64,000 nucleotides of DNA, taken from positions 1 through 64,000 of the forward strand of contig NZ_JAEFCF010000005.1 of the NCBI RefSeq assembly GCF_016405985.1, in the 5' to 3' direction. The position numbers and the translations under genes were made by a program. The notes under the pieces are model-generated. The model did no database searches. It saw only the letters and a program-made list of their open reading frames with translations, and was not told the origin of the DNA. Shown here piece by piece: positions 41,204-50,444 of the stretch (the stretch's first letter is position 1; each line of letters begins with the position of its first letter). This stretch comes from Paracoccus sp. IB05. Its GTDB lineage: Bacteria > Pseudomonadota > Alphaproteobacteria > Rhodobacterales > Rhodobacteraceae.

Positions 41204-42613
41204 ATGACCAGATACGAGAAAGTGGCCGGGATGATCACCGCGCGCATCGGCGCGGGCGCTTTGCGGCCGGGGGATCGTCTGCCCTCGGTGCGGCAGATGA
41301 GCCGGATCACCGGGTTCAGCGCGGTCACAGTGCTGCATGGCTATGAGCTTTTGGAAAGCCGTGGTCTGTGCCGCGCGCAGCCGCGCTCGGGTTATTTCGT
41401 CACAGCCGTTCCGCCCGCGCCTGAAAGCCTGCCCGATACCGCCCCTGACGACAGGGCAGGGGATCTGCACAGCCAGCTCCTGCGTCCACAGCAGGACCGC
41501 CGGTTCGAGACCTTTGGTGCCATGTGGATCTGTGACGATCTGATCCCGCGCGCCCAGGCCGACCGCATCATGCGCCAGTCGCTGCGCACCGGCAGCCGCC
41601 GCCTTGCCGAGGGGCTGGAGCCCGATGGCGATCTGCGGATGCGTGAGGAGATCTGCCGCCATATCGCCCGCCGCGGCACCTTTGCCCAGCCGGGTGAGAT
41701 CCTGATCACCGGATCGGCGATCCAGGCCTGCAACCTCTGTCTCGACAGCTTTACCCGGCCGGGCGATACCGTTCTGGTGGAAAGCCCCGGCTATTTCCCG
41801 CTGCTGGCGACGCTGCGGCGGCGCGATCTGAAGGTGATCGAAATCACCCCCGATCCGCTGCGCGGCCTTGACCCGGAGGAATTTGCCCGGCTGCTGGCAG
41901 CGCATCCGGTGCGCGCGGCGATCCTGACGGTGACCAACCACTTTCCGACCGGCGTCACCTGTCCGCCAGAGGTGATGGAGCGGCTTGTCGCCATCGCCGC
42001 GCGTCATGGCACCGTGATCATCGAGAATGATATGTTTGGCGATCTTGGCTACCGTCCGGGCCCGCGCGTCACGCTGCGGCATTTCGATCAGGGCGCCACG
42101 GTGGTGCAGATCGGCAGCTTCGAATTCACCCTGCCGCCGGAATATGGCTATGGCTGGGTGGTGGGCGGATTGCACAAACGCGATCTGTTGGTCACCCATT
42201 ACATGAACGGGCACCGTCTGCGCGACGGTTTCGTGCAATGGGGCATCGCGCGCTATCTCTCGGGGCGCAGCTATGACCGCCAGCTGCGCAACCTCAACCG
42301 CACGCTCGCGCGCCGGATGCAGGAGGGCCGTGCGATCCTGACCGAAGCCCTGGGCGGACGGGGCGTGCTTTCTGATCCGGCGGGGGGCTTCACCTGCTGG
42401 CTGAGCCTGCCCGCGCCGCTGGACCAGGGCGTGCTTTTGCGCGAAGCGGGCAAGGCCCGGACCAGTTTTCTGCCCGGCACGATCTTTGCACCTGTCACGC
42501 CCGATCCCGGGGCCAATTTCGCCGCGGCGCTGGCGCTGAATTTCTCCTTCCGCTGGACCCAGGAGACCAGCGCGCGGCTGCGCCACCTCGCATCGCTTTT
42601 ATGTGCCGGTTAA
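41204..42613 (+). CDS. MocR/GntR-type regulator with aminotransferase-like domain
   Basis: A 469-residue fusion of an N-terminal GntR winged helix (residues 3-68, LRPGDRLPSVRQMSRITGFS) and a type I aminotransferase-like domain (100-460). Known: MocR proteins normally bind PLP via a lysine in GSFSKTL. Here that segment is GSFEFTL (G304-L310), so the lysine is Phe308, and the usual EDDY motif reads ENDM (274-277). Covalent PLP binding is therefore unlikely. Inference: it senses another ligand, perhaps the substrate of the divergent Rieske oxygenase. The frame is intact and the rest of the domain is well preserved. Confidence 0.85.
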   Translation: MTRYEKVAGMITARIGAGALRPGDRLPSVRQMSRITGFSAVTVLHGYELLESRGLCRAQPRSGYFVTAVPPAPESLPDTAPDDRAGDLHSQLLRPQQDRRFETFGAMWICDDLIPRAQADRIMRQSLRTGSRRLAEGLEPDGDLRMREEICRHIARRGTFAQPGEILITGSAIQACNLCLDSFTRPGDTVLVESPGYFPLLATLRRRDLKVIEITPDPLRGLDPEEFARLLAAHPVRAAILTVTNHFPTGVTCPPEVMERLVAIAARHGTVIIENDMFGDLGYRPGPRVTLRHFDQGATVVQIGSFEFTLPPEYGYGWVVGGLHKRDLLVTHYMNGHRLRDGFVQWGIARYLSGRSYDRQLRNLNRTLARRMQEGRAILTEALGGRGVLSDPAGGFTCWLSLPAPLDQGVLLREAGKARTSFLPGTIFAPVTPDPGANFAAALALNFSFRWTQETSARLRHLASLLCAG

Positions 42614-42676
42614 CACCGCGTGTTCTTCGTGCCGCAGATCCGGTTTGCAGCGGCGCTGCAAAGCATGACCATCCCT

Positions 42677-44368
42677 TCAGGCGGCAATTTCTCCCTTCCC
42701 CGGGCGGCCATTGTACCGCGCCTGCGCCAGAAGGAGCAGGCGCATCAGCCCCATGGCTGCCAGCACGGTCAGCATGATCAGCACCGAGAAGGCCGCCGCC
42801 TGTGTCGATGAGCCTGCCTGATCCAGCCGCATCACCGAGACCGCGCCGACGCTCAGCTTCGGGGTGATCAGGAAAATCACCGCCGACAGCGTCACCATCC
42901 CGCGCATGAACAGGAAGAAGAACACCGAAATCAGCGTTGGCACCATGATCGGAATGATCGCATCGCGCAGGTTGGCCCAGACACCGCCACCGATCGTGGT
43001 CACGGTCTCCTCAAGCTGTCGCGGCACGTTGCGCACGCCCGTCACCATCGTCAGGAATCCCTGCGAATGGTAATGGTAGAAGTTGCAGAATGCGATCAGC
43101 AGGGCCGAGCCGTAAAGAATGCCAGGAAAGACCGGCTTCACATTGAAGGACAGCACGTAAGACAGCCCCAGCACCAGCCCGGGCACGCCAACCGGAATGA
43201 TCGCCAGCAGATAGACCAGCCTTGCCGGGCCGCGCGACATCTTGCGCTGCGCCAGCACCAGGGCGAACAACATCAGTGTGCCAAAGGTCGCGGTGATCAG
43301 CGAGGCATAAAGCGAGGTCCAGAGCGGATCATAGCCGCCATGGGTGGTGATATTGTAGTTCTTCAGCGTCAGGCTCATTTTATAGGGCCAGAGCTGCACA
43401 AAGCTTGCGAAGATCACCACCGCGACAATCGCAATCAGGAACAGCGCGGTCAGATAGCTGGCTGCCCAAAGCGGAATATCGCGCGGCGCCCAGCGGTCGG
43501 GCTCGACCGGGATCGCGCCTTCCTGGGTGCCGCCGCGCTGTGCGGCGACTTTTTCAAGATAAAAGGCCAGCAAAGTGGGGATCAGCAGCAGGATCCCGAC
43601 CACCGCGCCCATGTTGAAATTCATCTGGCCGACGACCTGGGCGTAAATCTCGGAGGCCAGCACCCGGTAATTGCCGCCAATCACCGCCGCATTGCCGAAA
43701 TCGGTAATGGTCACGGTGAAACAGACAAAACCCGCGCTCAGAAGGCCGAACCGCAGCGATGGCAGCGTGATATCGACAAAACGCCGCCAGGGCGAGGCGC
43801 CCAGCACCAGCGCCGCATCATATTGACGCCGGTCGGCATAGCGCAGCGCGACCGCAAGGATCATCACGGCCTGGGGCAAAGCATACATCGAATTGGCGAT
43901 CACCAGGCCGGGCAGGCCGTAGATCTGCATTTGCATCCCGGTCAGGTAATTCAGCAGGCCATTGCGGCCAAACATGAAAATCAGCCCGAGCGCCTGCACC
44001 AGCGAGGGCGCGAGCAGCGGCAGGATCAGTGCCAGCGAGACCAGCCAGCGCAGCGGTATCCTGCTGCGGCTCATCGCATAGGCGATCACAAGGCCAAGAC
44101 TGACACAGATCAGCGCGGTCAGGCCGCTCATCACCATCGAATTCCACACCACGCGCCAGAGGTGATCAAGCGCGAGGATCTCGCGGTAATTGCCAAACCC
44201 CACCGCGCCGTCGCGTTGCAACAGGCTGCGCCAGATCACAATCGCCAGCGGATAGAGGAAGAAGAGCGCCAGCCCCGCCAGTGGCACCAGCAGCACCACG
44301 CGCTGAAAGAGCCGCTCTTCAAACGGGGTATCCAGGCCGCGCGCGACGCGTTTGCCGGCCGCGCTCAT
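42677..44368 (-). CDS. ABC transporter permease, two domains fused (PhnU/AfuB-type)
   Basis: Membrane channel of an organophosphate/phosphonate or related importer. The 563-residue protein has two permease halves, each with about six membrane segments and an EAA-type loop (ALVLGASPWRRFVDITLPS and the equivalent region QLEETVTTIGGGVWANLRD). Fused permeases of this type occur in the 2-aminoethylphosphonate (PhnU2) and Afu hexose-phosphate systems. It overlaps the ATPase gene by 4 bases and is the last gene of the transport operon (binding protein, ATPase, permease). Confidence 0.85.
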   Translation of the reverse strand: MSAAGKRVARGLDTPFEERLFQRVVLLVPLAGLALFFLYPLAIVIWRSLLQRDGAVGFGNYREILALDHLWRVVWNSMVMSGLTALICVSLGLVIAYAMSRSRIPLRWLVSLALILPLLAPSLVQALGLIFMFGRNGLLNYLTGMQMQIYGLPGLVIANSMYALPQAVMILAVALRYADRRQYDAALVLGASPWRRFVDITLPSLRFGLLSAGFVCFTVTITDFGNAAVIGGNYRVLASEIYAQVVGQMNFNMGAVVGILLLIPTLLAFYLEKVAAQRGGTQEGAIPVEPDRWAPRDIPLWAASYLTALFLIAIVAVVIFASFVQLWPYKMSLTLKNYNITTHGGYDPLWTSLYASLITATFGTLMLFALVLAQRKMSRGPARLVYLLAIIPVGVPGLVLGLSYVLSFNVKPVFPGILYGSALLIAFCNFYHYHSQGFLTMVTGVRNVPRQLEETVTTIGGGVWANLRDAIIPIMVPTLISVFFFLFMRGMVTLSAVIFLITPKLSVGAVSVMRLDQAGSSTQAAAFSVLIMLTVLAAMGLMRLLLLAQARYNGRPGKGEIAA

Positions 44369-45357
44369 GGCTGAACCCAGACACCGGCGCCCGGCTGGAG
44401 GCTGAGGTCAACCGAGGCGCCCTCGCCAAATCCGGGCAGGCGGTGGGTCTCTGCCAGGATGGTTTCGCCCTGCCAGTCGACCTCGACGCGGCTGACATTG
44501 CCGAGGAAGGTGATCGACCGCACCCGGCCTGCGGCCGCCGCATCCTCGCGGATAAGCACATCTTCCGGGCGCAGCGCGAAAAGGCTGTCGCCCTGACCCG
44601 GGGGCGGCGTGACGCCGAACCCCGCCGCACGCGCGGCGCTCAACAGGGTCGAGCTGCCAACGAAATCGGCGACAAAGCGGGTCGCCGGCCGCGCGTAGAT
44701 TTCCGCCGGAGAGCCGATCTGCTCGATCCGGCCTGCGCTCATGCAGACCACCCGGTCCGCCATGGTCAGCGCCTCTTCCTGGTCATGGGTCACCATGATG
44801 GTCGGGATGCCAAGCCGCTTTTGCATCTGACGGATTTCGGTCCTGAGCCCGGCCCGAACCCGCGCATCCAGCGCCGAAAGCGGCTCGTCCAGCAGCAAAA
44901 GCGCCGGCTGCACCGCCAGGGCGCGCGCAATCGCCACCCTTTGCTGCTGCCCGCCGGAAAGCTGCCAGGGCAGGCGGTCGGCGAATTGTTCAAGTCTGAC
45001 CAGCGCCAGCAGCTCTTCGACCCGCGCGGAGATCTCGGCCCGGGGGCGCTGCCGCAATTTCAGCCCATAGCCGATATTCTGCGCCGCAGTCATTTGCGGG
45101 AACAGCGAATAGGACTGGAACACGATGCCAAAGCCGCGGTCCCGCGCCCCGATCGTGGCAAGATCCCGCCCGCCCAGCATCATCTCGCCGGTCTCAAAGC
45201 TTTCCAGCCCGGCGATCACCCGCAACAGCGTGGTCTTGCCGCAGCCCGAAGGCCCGAGCAGACAAACGAATTCACTGTCGCCGACCGAGAGATCGATCTC
45301 GTTCAGCGCCTGAAATGTGCCATAGAATTTCGACAGCCCTCGGATGTCCAGGGTCAT
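44365..45357 (-). CDS. ABC transporter ATPase (PhnT/AfuC-type)
   Basis: Powers the importer formed with the neighbouring genes. The 330-residue protein has a Walker A motif (LGPSGCGKTTLL), the Q-loop, the signature LSGGQQQRVAIARAL, Walker B (LLLLDEPLSALD) and the H-loop (VTHDQEEALTMADR). A C-terminal TOBE-type domain (about 240-330) fits the MalK/PotA-like subclass that carries a regulatory domain. Coupled to the permease by a 4-base overlap; 91 bases separate it from the binding-protein gene. Confidence 0.88.
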   Translation of the reverse strand: MTLDIRGLSKFYGTFQALNEIDLSVGDSEFVCLLGPSGCGKTTLLRVIAGLESFETGEMMLGGRDLATIGARDRGFGIVFQSYSLFPQMTAAQNIGYGLKLRQRPRAEISARVEELLALVRLEQFADRLPWQLSGGQQQRVAIARALAVQPALLLLDEPLSALDARVRAGLRTEIRQMQKRLGIPTIMVTHDQEEALTMADRVVCMSAGRIEQIGSPAEIYARPATRFVADFVGSSTLLSAARAAGFGVTPPPGQGDSLFALRPEDVLIREDAAAAGRVRSITFLGNVSRVEVDWQGETILAETHRLPGFGEGASVDLSLQPGAGVWVQP

Positions 45358-45447
45358 CTTACCTCACTCAAAACCAGAATTGCTTTGTACCGGAGACCGG
45401 TGAAGACGGGATGCGGAAAAGGCGCCGCATCCCACAGATCAGGTGTC

Positions 45448-46452
45448 TCAGCGCCCGACGGTCTCGCGCCATTTGGTGAGGATCGCATCGCGCGCCTCGC
45501 CCGAAGCGGCGAAATTCATCGGGAAAAGCACCGAGGAAAGATCTTCCGGCAGACCGGCTTTTTCGGCCTGGGGCGACCGCGGCACACCGGGAATGGTGAC
45601 CAGATCCTTACGCGCCGCATAGGCCTCGGCCGCGCCTTCCCCCAGCGTCCAGTCAAGGAAACGCTTCGCATCGTCGGGATTTTTCGCCGAAGCCATCAGC
45701 CCGTTGGCTTCCAGCTCAAAGCCGGCGTAATCCGAGGGGATCACCATCTGGATCGGATAGCCCTCATCGATGCCCTGCATCGCCACGTAGGAAAGCGATG
45801 CCCCGATGGCGAATTCACCGGCCTGGGCCATGCGGCAGGGCCGCGAGCCAGAGGTGGTATATTGTGCCATATTCGGGTCGATATCCTTGATCAGCTGCCA
45901 GCCGGCCTCGTCCCCCGCGCCCTGCAGGATCGCGGCGATCTGCAGATAGCCGGTGCCCGAAGAGGATGGATCAGGCATCACCACCTCGCCCTTATAGGCG
46001 GGGTTCTTCAGATCCTCCCAGGAGGTGGGGACCGGCGCGCCGAGCTGGGCCAGACGTTCGGTATTGACGCAGAAAGCGCCGACATAGCCCGTGGGCGCGA
46101 ACCAGCGGCCATCCTTGTCGCGGAACTGCGCGCCAAGGGCGTCCTCGCCTTTGGCGTCATAGCCCGCAAGCTGGTCATAGATCGCCGGGTTAAGCATATT
46201 GGTGAGGGCAAAGCCCCAAATCACATCGGCCTGGGGATTGCCGGCCTCTGCAATCAGCCGTGCGCCCAGGTCGCCGGTCGAAAGCCGGAGAAGATTGACG
46301 GTAACATCCGGCATATCGGCTGCTGCCCGCTCCAGGTAGGCGGCAATCTCGTCTTCTTCCAGCGCCGAATAGACTGTGATCTCACCCGCCAGTGCCGGCA
46401 AAGCCGCCACCCCGAGAGCAAGTCCGGCAAGAAGTGAAATAGTATTCTTCAT
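45448..46452 (-). CDS. Periplasmic binding protein, 2-aminoethylphosphonate/AfuA-type
   Basis: Captures the transported solute in the periplasm. The 334-residue protein has a signal peptide (MKNTISLLAGLALGVAALPALA) followed by EITVYSALEEDEIAAYL. Segments such as GNPQADVIWGFAL and MPDPSSSGTGYLQIAA, and NMAQYTTSGSRPC, are close to what I recall of PhnS2-type (2-aminoethylphosphonate) binding proteins, which are related to iron and hexose-phosphate (AfuA) binders. The adjacent phosphatase-family gene and a DeoR regulator make a phosphorylated sugar or polyol an alternative ligand. Confidence 0.82.
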   Translation of the reverse strand: MKNTISLLAGLALGVAALPALAGEITVYSALEEDEIAAYLERAAADMPDVTVNLLRLSTGDLGARLIAEAGNPQADVIWGFALTNMLNPAIYDQLAGYDAKGEDALGAQFRDKDGRWFAPTGYVGAFCVNTERLAQLGAPVPTSWEDLKNPAYKGEVVMPDPSSSGTGYLQIAAILQGAGDEAGWQLIKDIDPNMAQYTTSGSRPCRMAQAGEFAIGASLSYVAMQGIDEGYPIQMVIPSDYAGFELEANGLMASAKNPDDAKRFLDWTLGEGAAEAYAARKDLVTIPGVPRSPQAEKAGLPEDLSSVLFPMNFAASGEARDAILTKWRETVGR

Positions 46453-46551
46453 AAGCCTTCTCCTGTTGATTGGTTTTATTTTTCAGAAACGGTAACGCAG
46501 GCTTGACGATGTGGCAATCTGTGCATTTGTGCTATATTGAGGTTTTTTAAA

Positions 46552-46561
46552 AATGATCATT
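46552..46561. promoter_or_regulatory. Palindrome before the phosphatase gene, candidate operator
   Basis: AATGATCATT is a perfect 10 bp palindrome in an A/T-rich region between the divergent binding-protein and phosphatase genes, 22 bases before ATG 46584. A TGTGCATTTGTGC direct repeat (46520-46532) is nearby. Either could be the DeoR-type regulator's site; promoter boxes were not clear. Confidence 0.3.
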
Positions 46562-46583
46562 CCAGCACAGGAGTTGTCCGGAC

Positions 46584-47396
46584 ATGGTTACAGCAGCGCC
46601 AGGAAATCGGACAATTCCGGCCGAAATGGCTGATTATGCGTTCGAAATCGCGACCGAGGCCGGAAGGCTGGGCATGCAATGGTTCCGCAAGCCGGTCTCG
46701 ATTGACATCAAAGAAGACCAGAGCCCCGTCACCGAAGCAGATCGCGCGGTCGAGGCTTTGCTGCGCGACAGGCTGCGCGCGGCTTTTCCGGGACACGCAA
46801 TTCTGGGCGAGGAATTCGGCCTGGAAGGCCAGTCCGGCGCTCCGACCTGGGTCGTCGATCCGATTGACGGAACCCGCAGTTTTATCACCGGCTGGCCGAT
46901 CTGGGGCACTCTGATGGCCCTGATCACCGAAGATCACCCGCAGCTCGGCATCGTGCATATGCCGGCCCTCGGCGAGACCTGGGTCGCCAGCGCCGGCAAT
47001 GGCTGCCGCTTTCACGGCGCCGATGGAACAAACAGCGCCGCGCGCAGCAGCAGCTGTGAAACCCTGGCCCAGGCGCGGTTCTACACCACCTCGCCTGACT
47101 ATTTTGACAGCAGCGAACGCCCGCATTACGAGGCGATCCGCGATGCGTCCCGGGTTCAGCGTTTCGGCGGCGACTGCTATGGATATGGCTTGCTCGCCTC
47201 GGGACATATCGACCTTATTGTCGAAAGCCGCCTGCAGCCATATGACTTTCTTGCCATCGCGCCGGTGGTCACCGAGGCTGGCGGCGTCATCACCGACTGG
47301 CAGGGTAAACCACTGACCATCGGCTCCGGCGAGCAGGTCATCGCTGCCGCAACGCCCGCGCTGCACCGCGAAGCCCTGGCCTTTCTGAACAGTTAA
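46584..47396 (+). CDS. Inositol-monophosphatase-family phosphatase (HisN-like)
   Basis: Removes phosphate from a small phosphorylated alcohol using Mg2+. The 270-residue protein has the family metal sites: E76 in LGEEFG, the DPIDGTRSF box (D92, D95), and the late motif PYDFLAIAPVVTEAGG with an Asp. It is most like the histidinol-phosphatase/inositol-phosphatase branch; the real substrate is unknown. It is divergent from the transport operon and lies 17 bases before the deoR gene. Inference: it may dephosphorylate the imported compound. Confidence 0.85.
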   Translation: MVTAAPGNRTIPAEMADYAFEIATEAGRLGMQWFRKPVSIDIKEDQSPVTEADRAVEALLRDRLRAAFPGHAILGEEFGLEGQSGAPTWVVDPIDGTRSFITGWPIWGTLMALITEDHPQLGIVHMPALGETWVASAGNGCRFHGADGTNSAARSSSCETLAQARFYTTSPDYFDSSERPHYEAIRDASRVQRFGGDCYGYGLLASGHIDLIVESRLQPYDFLAIAPVVTEAGGVITDWQGKPLTIGSGEQVIAAATPALHREALAFLNS

Positions 47397-47413
47397 CAAA
47401 AGGTCTTCGCCCC

Positions 47414-48208
47414 ATGTGGCAGGCAAAGCGTCATCAGCGGATCCGCGCCCTTCTGGAAACTTTTGGTCAGGTCAGCATCGACAGGATCGTCACCGAGCTT
47501 GGCGTCTCACGCGAAACCGTGCGGCGCGACCTGAAAGAGCTGGAAGATGCGGGGGCCCTGCGGCGCATTCATGGCGGCATCGTGCCGTCACATGCGGAGA
47601 ATGAAGCGCCGTATCCGGAACGGACCCGCCAGAATCTGCGCGAAAAGCGGGCGATTGCCGGGACCTGCCTGCGGCTCGTCAGCCCCGGCCAGACCTTGCT
47701 GATCGATGCGGGCAGCACCACTGCCTGCCTCGCCGGACAACTGGCCGGGCTGAGCGGGCTGCTGGTCTTCACCAATTCGGTCGAAGTCGCCAATCATCTG
47801 AGCACGGCCACGTCGCGCGCGCGCCAGAACCGCGCCATCCTGTTTGGCGGCGATTTCATCCCTGCCCCCGCTTCGACCTGTGGCATGACGACCCTTGCCG
47901 CAATCGCCAATGTGCGCGCCGACATCGCGTTTTCATCGCCCTATGGCCTGAGCGCGGCGGATGGCGCGACCAGCATACTCGTCGAAGAGGCCGAGATCGC
48001 GCGGGCTGTCTTTGCCAGCGCCACGCGCCGGATCCTATTGGCGGATGGATCGAAACTGGGGCGCTGCGGGCGTATCTCTTTTGCATCGGCCAGTGAACCC
48101 GACCATATCATCATGGACGCAGCCGCGCAGGAACATCCCCATTTCGCGCTGCTGCAGGAAAAAAGCGGCAACCGCATCATTTGCGCGGGGGCAGATACGC
48201 CGCAGTGA
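47414..48208 (+). CDS. DeoR-family transcriptional repressor
   Basis: Binds DNA through an N-terminal DeoR helix-turn-helix (KRHQRIRALLETFGQVSIDRIVTELGVSRETVRRDLKELEDAGALRRIHGG, shown here in part as ELGVSRETVRRDLKEL, about residues 26-41) and senses a sugar-phosphate-like effector through a C-terminal DeoRC domain (LLIDAGSTTACLAGQL, then LFGGDF). Length 264 is typical. It is the second gene of the operon with the phosphatase and probably controls both divergent transcripts. Confidence 0.88.
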   Translation: MWQAKRHQRIRALLETFGQVSIDRIVTELGVSRETVRRDLKELEDAGALRRIHGGIVPSHAENEAPYPERTRQNLREKRAIAGTCLRLVSPGQTLLIDAGSTTACLAGQLAGLSGLLVFTNSVEVANHLSTATSRARQNRAILFGGDFIPAPASTCGMTTLAAIANVRADIAFSSPYGLSAADGATSILVEEAEIARAVFASATRRILLADGSKLGRCGRISFASASEPDHIIMDAAAQEHPHFALLQEKSGNRIICAGADTPQ

Positions 48209-48297
48209 CGCGCTGATGGCTGATACCCCTGCCGGTTGCGAGGGAACCTCTGCCAGGCCCGGGCGTTGCCGATATGATGAATGCGGTGTGAGGGAAT

Positions 48298-49779
48298 ATG
48301 TCCGAAAGCCCACTGCTGCGACCAGGTGAAACCTGCTGGAGGGTCGAGACCGCGCAGCGATTTGCCTTTGTCATTGATGGCGCGGATTACTTCGTATCCC
48401 TGCGCAAGGCGCTTCTTCAGGCCCGGCATTCGATCATGCTGGTGGGCTGGGATTTCGACACCCGGATCACCTTTGGCGACAGCAATGACGGGGGGCCTGA
48501 GCGTCTCGGGGATTTTATCCTCTGGCTGGCGGATCGGACGCCGTCCCTGGAGATCAGGCTGCTTCGCTGGGATACGGGTGCTTTCAGGGCGATGCTGCGC
48601 GGCAATACGATCTTCACCATTCTGCGCTGGAAGGCGCATCCCCGGATCACGCTGAAGCTTGACGCAAAGCACCCGCTGGCCGGATCGCATCACCAGAAGA
48701 TCGTGGCGATTGACGACAGTATCGCCTTTGCCGGCGGCATTGATCTGACCATGCAGCGATGGGACACGCGCGACCATCTCGATGATGATCCGCGGCGTGT
48801 CAGCCCGGACGGGCGGCCCACGGATCCCTGGCATGATGCGACCAGCGCCTTTGACGGGGACGCCGCGCGGGCGATTGGCGATCTGGCGCGGGCGCGCTGG
48901 CTGAACGCCACGGGGGAAAGCCTTGAACCCTGTTCCCAGTGTCACGAGTGCTGGCCCGAAGGGCTGGCGACGTCGTTCACAGAGATGCGGCTTGGCATTT
49001 CGCGGACCATCCCGAAGATGGACGGGCAGGAACCGGTCCATGAGATCGAGGCCGCCTGGATCGATATGATCGCGCGGGCACAGCGGATGATCTATGCCGA
49101 AAGCCAGTATTTCGCCTCGCGCAGGATCGCGCACGCCATTGCCGAACGGCTTGCAGAGGCGGACCCGCCCGAGATCGTCATCGTCATGCCGCATACCGCC
49201 TATGGCTGGCTGGAGCCGCTGGCGATGGACACTGCCCGCGCGAAGCTGGTCGAGGCTTTGCAGCGGATCGACCACCACGGCCGTCTGTGCATTCTGCATC
49301 CGCAGACCGCAGGCGGGAAGCCGATCTATGTCCATGCCAAGGTCATGGTTGTGGATGATCAGATCCTGCGGGTGGGATCCTCGAATTTCAACAACCGCTC
49401 GATGCGGCTCGACAGTGAATGCGATGTGATCCTCTCGGCGGATGAGCCGGGCAACGCGGATCTGAAAGATGAAATCGCGGCGCTGCGCAATGATCTGCTG
49501 GCCGAGCATCTGGGCGTCACACCAGAGGAGGTCGCCGCCAGCCTGCAGGACACAGGCTCGCTGATCGCCACCGTCGGGGCGCTGCGCGGACCAGGCCGCA
49601 GCCTCGTCCCATACGAGGTCCCGGACCTCTCCGCCATCGGAGCATGGCTCGCCGAAAACGAGATCCTCGATCCGAACGGCCCGGACGAGATGTTCGAGAG
49701 CCCGGCAAAGCGCGGGATCTTCAAAGGGTGGGAGCGGCTGAAAACCCGCTTCCGCCGCCCGAAAAAGGGGCAGCGGTAG
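48298..49779 (+). CDS. Phospholipase D-family enzyme (cardiolipin-synthase-like)
   Basis: Catalyses phosphodiester hydrolysis or transphosphatidylation of lipids. The 493-residue protein has two HKD motifs: H132-x-K134-x4-D139 (HHQKIVAIDD) and H346-x-K348-x4-D353 (YVHAKVMVVDD), with conserved GSSNFNNRS after the second. There is no N-terminal membrane segment or signal peptide, so it is probably a cytoplasmic or peripheral enzyme, unlike ClsA. It has a small Cys cluster (CSQCHEC at 212-218) that might bind metal. Its operon context is separate: 90 bases after deoR and convergent with tspO. Confidence 0.88.
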   Translation: MSESPLLRPGETCWRVETAQRFAFVIDGADYFVSLRKALLQARHSIMLVGWDFDTRITFGDSNDGGPERLGDFILWLADRTPSLEIRLLRWDTGAFRAMLRGNTIFTILRWKAHPRITLKLDAKHPLAGSHHQKIVAIDDSIAFAGGIDLTMQRWDTRDHLDDDPRRVSPDGRPTDPWHDATSAFDGDAARAIGDLARARWLNATGESLEPCSQCHECWPEGLATSFTEMRLGISRTIPKMDGQEPVHEIEAAWIDMIARAQRMIYAESQYFASRRIAHAIAERLAEADPPEIVIVMPHTAYGWLEPLAMDTARAKLVEALQRIDHHGRLCILHPQTAGGKPIYVHAKVMVVDDQILRVGSSNFNNRSMRLDSECDVILSADEPGNADLKDEIAALRNDLLAEHLGVTPEEVAASLQDTGSLIATVGALRGPGRSLVPYEVPDLSAIGAWLAENEILDPNGPDEMFESPAKRGIFKGWERLKTRFRRPKKGQR

Positions 49780-49857
49780 CCGACTGTCCTCGCAATAGGT
49801 CGATGATCAGCACCGATTTCCCTGCCCGGTTGCGGCAGTGGTACTCCGCGCCTCGGC

Positions 49858-50301
49858 TCAGTTCAGGCGCCAGATCGCGATATTGAGCAGCGAAGCAAAG
49901 GCGACCCAGGCGATATAGGGCAGAAACAGCAGGGCTGAGATCGGCTCTTTCGTCCTCGCTCTCAGACTGAAAGCGACCAGCGTCGCGAGCAGAGCAAGGA
50001 TGATAACCAATGCGAGTGCAATGTTTTGCAGCCCGAAAAAGGCCGGCGACCAGGCGAAGTTCAGCCCCATTTGCAGGATCCAGAGCCAGCGGAGCGGCTG
50101 ATCGGGTGTTTTGTCAAAGACCCGCCAGCCGACGAGGCCGATCAGAACGTAAAGGGCGGTCCAGACCGGGCCGAAAACCTGGTTTGGAGGGTTAAAGCCG
50201 GGCTTCACGAGGCTCTCATACCAGGCGCCGGGGATGTTGAGCCAGCCGATCAGCAACCCGGCCACGACCACCGGCACGATGAAAAAAAGTGGTCTCAGCA
50301 T
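49858..50301 (-). CDS. tspO: TspO/MBR (translocator) family membrane protein
   Basis: A five-helix tetrapyrrole/cholesterol-binding membrane protein; in Rhodobacter it modulates pigment-related gene expression. I chose the ATG at 50301 (MLRPLFFIVPV), giving 147 residues with about five hydrophobic segments, because the longer frame adds a charged 23-residue start. Family motifs PGFNPPNQVFGPVWTALYVLIG and LNFAWSPAFF are present; the Pro- and Trp-rich loops fit. A GAAGGAG site lies about 12 bases ahead of this start. Confidence 0.9.
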   Translation of the reverse strand: MLRPLFFIVPVVVAGLLIGWLNIPGAWYESLVKPGFNPPNQVFGPVWTALYVLIGLVGWRVFDKTPDQPLRWLWILQMGLNFAWSPAFFGLQNIALALVIILALLATLVAFSLRARTKEPISALLFLPYIAWVAFASLLNIAIWRLN

Positions 50302-50444
50302 GGTTGGTCGCGCTCCTTCGGGCTGGCCTGGTCGCGAGGACATAAGGATGCGGCCCGCGTGTAAATACACGGGCCGCGTTAGGCCGGGGCGGGGCAGGGG
50401 GAGGGGAGAGGCCCGGCCCCGGCCGTCCGTTGCCGACGGAGGCG

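Noticed and set aside
43067-44374. 435-codon plus frame opposite the fused permease
   Set aside because: The His/Gln/Arg-rich product is typical of the antisense of membrane-protein genes.
44281-46437. 718-codon plus frame opposite the ATPase and binding-protein genes
   Set aside because: It spans two well-supported minus-strand genes and has no motif of its own.
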